Part shown: in pieces, positions 23,236-64,000 of the stretch | How the letters are laid out: each line of letters starts with the position of its first letter | Numbering within the stretch: the first letter of the stretch is position 1 | DNA from: Mesostigma viride | Taxonomy: Eukaryota > Streptophyta > Mesostigmatophyceae > Mesostigmatales > Mesostigmataceae | Direction of reading: 5' to 3' | NCBI GenBank assembly: GCA_009746045.1 | Contig: RPFO01000389.1 | Span: 1,945,638-2,009,637 of the forward strand | Length of the DNA stretch: 64,000 bases | The notes under the pieces: model-generated | What the model was told of the DNA's origin: nothing | Seen by the model: only the letters and a program-made list of their open reading frames with translations | The model's database searches: none | Position numbers and translations under genes: made by a program

Positions 23236-25282
23236 ATTAATTAATTAGGAACATAACTCCGTTGGGAGTATATGTAGCACATAGCCCAGAGAAGGGGCAT
23301 ATGAGCCTATGATACATTCTAAGCGACTTTCTGCAAGAGTGGGAATGTAAACAACACTTGCTCTCGGTGCACCAGGGCACCTGCATCCCCATGAGCTATC
23401 AAGCTATGCCCAGCTAAGGGGGAGCCTGTCATGGGGGGGAAGATCATCATAGCTATACAAAAGCTAGAGCGTGACATCTCAGCAGAGAGCAGCTCTCTGC
23501 ATGAGCACAGCATAACTAAATAAAGCTAGGCATCATCTTGAGTGTGGCACATCATCGGCACGCATGTACATGATTAAATAAAGCGCGTGGCTTAGCTAGT
23601 ATAGTGCCTGTAGGAGGCGTACATGTACATGGCCACGGTCTATCTATTCTACACTGCTACTGTTGTGTTCCCCTAGGCTGGGGCTTCTGGAGTCGCTGGG
23701 GCCGCGGTGGTCGAGGGGGTCGCGTGCCAGGGCTTGTGGCCGACGTAGATGGCCGCCCCCTTCCAGTACACCGGCTGGCCCGCCTTGGTCTGCCAGAGCT
23801 GGAGGTAGGTCGGCCATAGCTCCGGTCGCCGTTGTTGCTGCGCCAGGGTCAAGTCGTCGTCAATGGTGAAGTGAGTCTTCTCGAGCCGCTTGCGGCGTCT
23901 GAGAAACGAAATCTTGTCCGCTGGGCTCTCAAAGATGAGAAGAAGCGGAGGCGCCCCGGCCTTACCCCGCGCGCGGGGGAGGCGGTGGGCGGTCAGCTTA
24001 ATCTCACCAAGGAGGCCCATGCGTGCAAGGATTTTGCTCTCAAACGCACGTGCAAGCTTCTCGGAATTCTCACCTTCCTCCATGGCGAAGTTCTTGAGGA
24101 TGGCGTTGAGGCTGCGCTTGGCGAGCTCGGCCTCCTCGCGGAGGTCAAGCGTCTGCCGCTGGAGCTGGGCTGCGACGGCGGAGGTGGTGGAGGTGGTGTG
24201 CTGCTTGAGCATATCCGCCCAGGTCGTGATGGGAGGAGCATCGCCGGCCAGGCCAGCAGGGGCTGGCTTGGCGGCAATGTCCTTCACCGCCTGGGCGGTG
24301 AGGCCGGCGGTGTTCTGCAGGACCTCGATAGCGATGGCATTGTCCTTAAGACGCTGGTCGATGTCGCGGAGCTGGGCGGTGATGGCGTCGGAGGTGGGGG
24401 TGGTGGCGGTGGAGGAGGCGAGGAGGGTGGAAGTGGCGGTGGAGATGGTGGGGAGCTCAGCAGCCAGCGTGCCGCCCATTGCCGCCACATCTGTGGCAAG
24501 GGGGGTCACGTGCTGCTCGAAAGCTTCCTTAAGGAGGGCGCGGACGATGGATTCTGTCGCAACGGTGGGGGGCGGTGGTGGGGGGGCCCAGATCTCGACG
24601 TCGGAGCGCCCGAGGAGGGAGCAGAGGGCGAAGTGTTGGAGCTTGGGGCGATTCATGCGGCCAACGCGCGGGAGATCCTCGACGGGGTCTGCAGGCATAC
24701 CGCCTGGCCAGCGGCCGCGGTTGTGAGAGCACAGGTGCAAGCACAGGTCCATAAGCGAGGCGTACGTGCCGAAAAACACGCTTTCCATGAAGACTCCTGG
24801 ACCGCGTTTCCAGAAGCCATATGCGTTGATGTCAAAGGAGATCTCGTCCCAGTGCGGCTCGGCAGAGCGGCTGCGCTTGGGCTCTGGCGAGGCAGATGGC
24901 GAGGCAAGCCCCGGGGACTGGGCGAGCACCAGTGCGCGACTAGGGTCACCGCTGCCTGCCGGACCGGATGGCGAAGCTGCAGCCGGAGCTGCAGACGTAT
25001 TTTCATGGCCGAGCGCAGCCGCCAGGCTGCGTTGCGTCGAGGCGCATTTGTTCGCCATATATTGCGTAATAGCGTCGGGAAATTATAGCAGCATGTGCGT
25101 CGTAGAAAGACGCATCGATTGTGATATTCACAGCTAAATTCGGCGCTCAAACGTGAAAGTTATGAGCTCCGCCGTCAGCCATGGCTACCTCGTGGCTCGT
25201 TTATTTAGTTCATGCATAGCATTATTTAGTCACGCTTTGCCCATGCAGGGAGTTGCTCTCTGCTGAAACGCCCTGCCCTAGC
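23236..25282 (-). mobile_element. L1-like retrotransposon piece with intact ORF1
   Basis: Minus-strand element: 5' region to about 25,282, ORF1 (25,058-23,673), 3' region starting GGAACATAACTCCGTTGGGA at the tail. A near-duplicate of that 3' region lies at 25,283-25,490 in the same orientation, so a second copy is inserted immediately upstream. No ORF2 is present. Confidence 0.6.
23673..25058 (-). CDS. L1-like ORF1 protein, 461 residues
   Basis: Starts MANKCASTQRSLAAALGHEN at an ATG and stays open to TAG. Regions: serine/proline-rich head; a block HWDEISFDINAYGFWKRG matching the KWDV block of the 17.5-kb copy; a helical, heptad-like middle (residues about 180-300); an RRM-like part with SLNAILKNFAMEEGENSEKL and LLIFESPADKISFLRRRKRL; and a C-terminal FTIDDDLTLAQQQRRPELWP ending near a conserved VYWKG. 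This is the L1 ORF1p layout, an RNA-binding chaperone that coats element RNA. Conserved-block spacing matches the other copy while sequence is well diverged, so they are two lineages rather than a recent duplication. Confidence 0.75.
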   Translation of the reverse strand: MANKCASTQRSLAAALGHENTSAAPAAASPSGPAGSGDPSRALVLAQSPGLASPSASPEPKRSRSAEPHWDEISFDINAYGFWKRGPGVFMESVFFGTYASLMDLCLHLCSHNRGRWPGGMPADPVEDLPRVGRMNRPKLQHFALCSLLGRSDVEIWAPPPPPPTVATESIVRALLKEAFEQHVTPLATDVAAMGGTLAAELPTISTATSTLLASSTATTPTSDAITAQLRDIDQRLKDNAIAIEVLQNTAGLTAQAVKDIAAKPAPAGLAGDAPPITTWADMLKQHTTSTTSAVAAQLQRQTLDLREEAELAKRSLNAILKNFAMEEGENSEKLARAFESKILARMGLLGEIKLTAHRLPRARGKAGAPPLLLIFESPADKISFLRRRKRLEKTHFTIDDDLTLAQQQRRPELWPTYLQLWQTKAGQPVYWKGAAIYVGHKPWHATPSTTAAPATPEAPA

Positions 25283-25500
25283 CATTAATTAATTAATTAA
25301 TTATCAACATCACTCCGTTGGGAGTAGATGTAGCACATAGCCCTGAGAAGGGGCATATGGCTTTTAATACATTCTAGGCTACTTCATGCAAGGGTGGGAA
25401 TGTAAGCTACCCCTGCTCTAGGTGCACCAGGGCACCCGCACCCTCATGGTCTATCACGCTATGCCCGGGTAAGGGGGGGAGCATGCCTGTGAGGGGGCGC
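25283..25500 (-). repeat. L1-like 3'-end fragment (copy of 23,247-23,450)
   Basis: Begins at a (TTAATTAA)n tail and carries ACTCCGTTGGGAGTA-ATGTAGCACATAGCCC and GGTGCACCAGGGCACC, as at 23,255-23,390, at high but not full identity. Confidence 0.75.
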
Positions 25501-25519
25501 CCTAGCCATTGCCTAGCTA

Positions 25520-25705
25520 TAATTGCACCCGCAGTGTTGCGCCCCGGCACCATGCTGTGCATAGAGCGCTCTGTGGCCTGCCCACTTGCGGCAGTGAGAG
25601 AAGCTAGGGCGCCCTCCCTCCTCCTCGTTGTGTATATAGGGTTGAAGATTCCTTTACTCTGTATTGGCACCAACGTGACGCAGTCACGTGCTCATTAATC
25701 AATTA
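25520..25705 (+). repeat. L1-like 3'-end fragment, inverted copy of 17,125-17,300
   Basis: Shares the CTTCTCTCACTGCCGC-type block, GAGCGCTCTCT-GGCATGGTGCCGGGGCGCAACACT and CACGTGACTGCGTCACGT-type ends in reverse complement, ending with CATTAATCAATTAATCAG. Confidence 0.7.
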
Positions 25706-27672
25706 ATCAGAACTGCATTGCATGCAGATACTGCCAGGTATTCTTAAGAGAATCCCCAAGAACCCCTGTCTTCTAACTCGGCAATAAGCAGTCTATGCTC
25801 TGGGCATCTAAACGCCTAAGTGGTTGGATCCCGAAATGCTAGGCAAACCACAAGGCCTTCGTGCTTTCGCGACTTGTGCGCCTGAAACAATTTTTCACGA
25901 GGTGGCTCTGCTGGTCAGCAGAATCTGACCCTATGCTGGAAACCAAGCGGCCAACCTTGGCTCGTGACCAGCCCAGCAGCACCTGGGTAGCCTGCGCGCT
26001 CACCATGAGCACACAGGCATCCGAGATTTGCCCACGTTTAACTCCATATCCACGAGTCAACCAAGGTGAAAGGATGCCCATGAGTACCTCTGGCAACACT
26101 GGGCGATGCCCGCTGCCTGGTGCGTCAAAACACTGCTATAATACAATAATGCACGATTGCGTGCTTGAGAAGGCAAATGCCACGTGGCCGAGTGTGCCCG
26201 GGGGTGTACATGCATGCCGAAGGTTATGCCTTCACTGCCTTGGGGAAAAAAGAGGCAGAATGCACTGGCCTACCCAAAGCCTGGCCCCACCTCTCCCACC
26301 AACAGGCAGGCACCGCCTCGGCACACATGTGACCCACGAGGCTGTCAGTCTTAGCCGGTCCCATCCATGTGCACAATGGGCTCTCAAGCCTTTCCTCACA
26401 TGTGAGTGGTGTGCTCGCGATTGCGCACACGACGAATCTGGCCCCGGCCGGGCCGCAAAAACACGAGCAGCGTGCTGCATGAGTGCATGCCCTGCCAATC
26501 CACGCACAGTGCGATGCCAAAAGGCAGCCGCAGGCACGGTTCCTGATTCCTGCTGCACACACCCAGCTCCAATAATCACCGCACAAGTCGCGGGTACATG
26601 AAGCTCATTCCCTGTGGAAACCCAAAACCCAGCACCCAAAACCAAAGAGAGCGAGCAGTTCTGACAAGCCATCCTCGCAGATGCCGCTCTCTACAAGCGC
26701 TGAACTGTGTGCGGACAGGTTGTTGCCACCCGCTGCGGCCATGCCATGCCATGCCATGCCGCAATGAAGCAACCCTAGGCTAATCTCCTTATCAAAAAGA
26801 AAAGGGATGCAGAAAGGGACGGGTGACCTGGAACTGAGTAGAGCAGCCGAGTTTGCTGACTCTGTTTCCAGCAACCGCGTCCGCTCGCTAGGACATGGAG
26901 ACCACCTCTTGTTGTTCACATCAGACCCCTTGTTGATGCGCATCCCGCCAGACCCCTTGTTGAGGCGGCGGCCTGCCAGGTCGATCATCCCCCCTTGACC
27001 GAAGGACCATCGGTCACCCATGGAGCGCAATGGCAGCCGGAGGGGGCAAGGCCATAGCATGTGAGGCACACGTCCAATGACTGCCGTTATCCTCTGGACT
27101 TTGGTGCCCACTGCTGTATACACTCTGCGCACCGTTCATAAACACACCCATGCCGCTGTGCAGGCCATTCGTGACTTGTGCTGACGTGGGCTGACTCAAT
27201 GCTGACTCACACTGGTAGCCCGCGGCGAAGGGGCTTAACGGCGTTTTAGCACCACCTCATGGCCCATCGTCGTGTTGCATCACACGGAGTGCGGCTCAAA
27301 GCAGCCTGGTTGTGAAGCGTGTCCGCCTCGTGCCACGTCATGCTCCTGCCATGTATCTCCCAAGTCCCCCTCTTATCAAGGCCCATCAGATCATGTCCAG
27401 CACAGCCGCCTCGTCATCACACCGACTGCAGCGTCGAGCCCTCGACCAGAGATAGCAGCCCTGTTGCTTTGATTGCGGTGCAGATCGTATAGCCATTTTC
27501 ATGAAGCATCAAAGGCCAGGAGTAGATTCGAGCGTTCTGGTTAGTTCGCTGATAGCCTCTAGGCCTCATCTCCCATCGATGGTGGCGTAAAGGCCGTGGC
27601 CAAAGGCAGATTAGCGGCCTCATCACATGGACTGTGGTACGGAGCCTACAGCCGAGAATTCAGGAGAGCACC
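25706..27672. other. 3' flank of TIC236, no gene recognised
   Basis: Includes the 3' untranslated region of the minus-strand gene, whose length cannot be fixed: I could not identify a convincing TGTAA-type polyadenylation signal of the kind used in green algae. Open frames on both strands here lack motifs or splice logic. A short (ATGCC)n run lies near 26,740. Confidence 0.45.
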
Positions 27673-60038
<32,366 letters not shown>

Positions 60039-60180
60039 CTGTCATTCGTACGAGTGGGTGGGGTGGATAGGCATGTGTCCAGAGGCATGATTTAGGAGGG
60101 GTATGTGAAGGTTCAAAATCGTGCCTCTGCCTTGAAGCAGCGACATCGAGCCAGAAAATGCAGGGAAAACATAGATAGAA

Positions 60181-60880
60181 GAGATAGAGAAGTTGGAGAA
60201 GATAGAGAAGACAAAGAAGTTGGAACAGATTGAGAAGACAGAGAATACAGAGAATACACAGAATACAGAGAGTACAGAGAATACACAGAATACAGAGAAT
60301 ACAGAGAATACAGAGAATACAGAGAATACAGAGAATACAGAGAATACAGAGAATACAGAGAAGACAGATCTGTCTTCTCTGTCTTCTCTGTCTTCTCTGT
60401 CTTCTCTGTCTTCTCTGTCTTCTCTGTCTTCTCTGTCTTCTCTGTCTTCTCTGTCTTCTCTGTCTTCTCTGTCTTCAGTGTCTTCTCTGTCTTCTGTGTC
60501 TTCTGTGTCTTCTGTGTCTTCTCTGTCTTCCTGTCTTCTCTGTCTTCTTTATCTTCTCTGTCTTCTGTGTCTTCTCTGTCTTTTCTATATTCTCTGTCTT
60601 CTGTGTCTTCTGTGTCTTCTGTGTCTTCTCTGTCTTCTCTGTCTTCTCAATCTGTTCCAACATCTTTGTCTTCTCTACCTTCTCTGTCTTCTCTGTCTGT
60701 GACAGAGAAGACAGAGAAGACAGAGAAGACAGAGAAGACAGAGAAGACAGAGAAGACAGAGAAGACAGAGAAGACAGAGAAGACAGAGAAGACAGAGAAG
60801 ATAGAAAAGACAGAGAAGACAGAGAAGACACAGAAGACAGAGAAGACAGAGAAGTTGGAGAAGATAAAGAAAAAAGAGAA
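60181..60880. repeat. triple inverted 9-bp repeat array
   Basis: Left arm 60,181-60,368 of AGAATACAG / AGAAGACAG units, middle arm 60,369-60,700 of TCTTCTCTG units (the reverse complement), right arm 60,705-60,880 of CAGAGAAGA units. Non-repeat landmarks are also mirrored: GTTGGAACAGATTGAGAAGA at about 60,220 reappears as its reverse complement near 60,645, and a GAAGTTGGAGAAGATA word is at both outer ends. Confidence 0.9.
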
Positions 60881-61030
60881 GGTAGAGACGAGGAAGATGA
60901 AAAAGAAAGGAATTATGGGCACTGCCAGAGATGCTGTCTTTAAATTCTAGTATAATCCTAGTGTGACCTTTTCAACAGTGCTGAATGTTGTGTGGCACGT
61001 GGATGTGGCAACATGTAAGCAGAAAATCGG

Positions 61031-64000
<2,970 letters not shown>

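Noticed and set aside
23832-25088. 418-codon plus-strand frame opposite the second ORF1.
   Set aside because: Same reason: a GC-rich shadow with glycine runs and no motif.

Overview
The window is nuclear DNA of a photosynthetic eukaryote, most likely a chlorophyte green alga. Two things point there. One is a 27-exon, GT-AG-spliced gene for TIC236, the TamB-family protein of the chloroplast inner envelope. The other is a GC-rich landscape crowded with simple repeats and non-LTR retrotransposons. No bacterial operon, rRNA or CRISPR array is visible, and I recognised no tRNA by eye.

Left part, 1-25,700: nested mobile DNA. Two halves of one dead LINE reverse-transcriptase gene (1-198 and 22,518-22,937, both minus strand) flank a 22,319-bp segment bounded by perfect 54-bp terminal inverted repeats (TIRs, 199-252 and 22,464-22,517). 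Removing the segment rejoins the RT reading frame exactly, with no target-site duplication. Inside it lies a second element (3,961-13,038) with 210-bp perfect TIRs and a 9-bp duplication (CACGATGCC), which fits a Mutator-like element. It carries unrecognised intron-containing coding pieces and about 2.2 kb of satellites. Further right, a (GGAT)n array is split into three blocks by two 5'-truncated L1-like insertions with TTAATTAA tails. Two divergent L1-like ORF1 proteins (17.5-18.9 kb and 23.7-25.1 kb) are present.

Right part, 27,673-60,038 and probably beyond: TIC236 on the minus strand. The 27 exons seen give about 2,405 residues ending in the TamB C-terminal domain and a stop at 27,673. 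The plastid-targeting N-terminus is not in view. Introns hold two RLE-type LINE copies in opposite orientations. The plus-strand copy encodes an unusual RING-H2 finger upstream of C2H2 fingers and RT. Introns also carry tandem repeats in two patterns: minisatellites that start at 5' splice sites and copy them, and pyrimidine-rich arrays just upstream of 3' splice sites.

The window ends in a triple inverted repeat (60,181-60,880) and a hexanucleotide array of nearly 3 kb that runs off the right edge. Exon boundaries were chosen by eye from GT-AG sites, phase agreement and remembered plant TIC236 sequence; no search or alignment was run.
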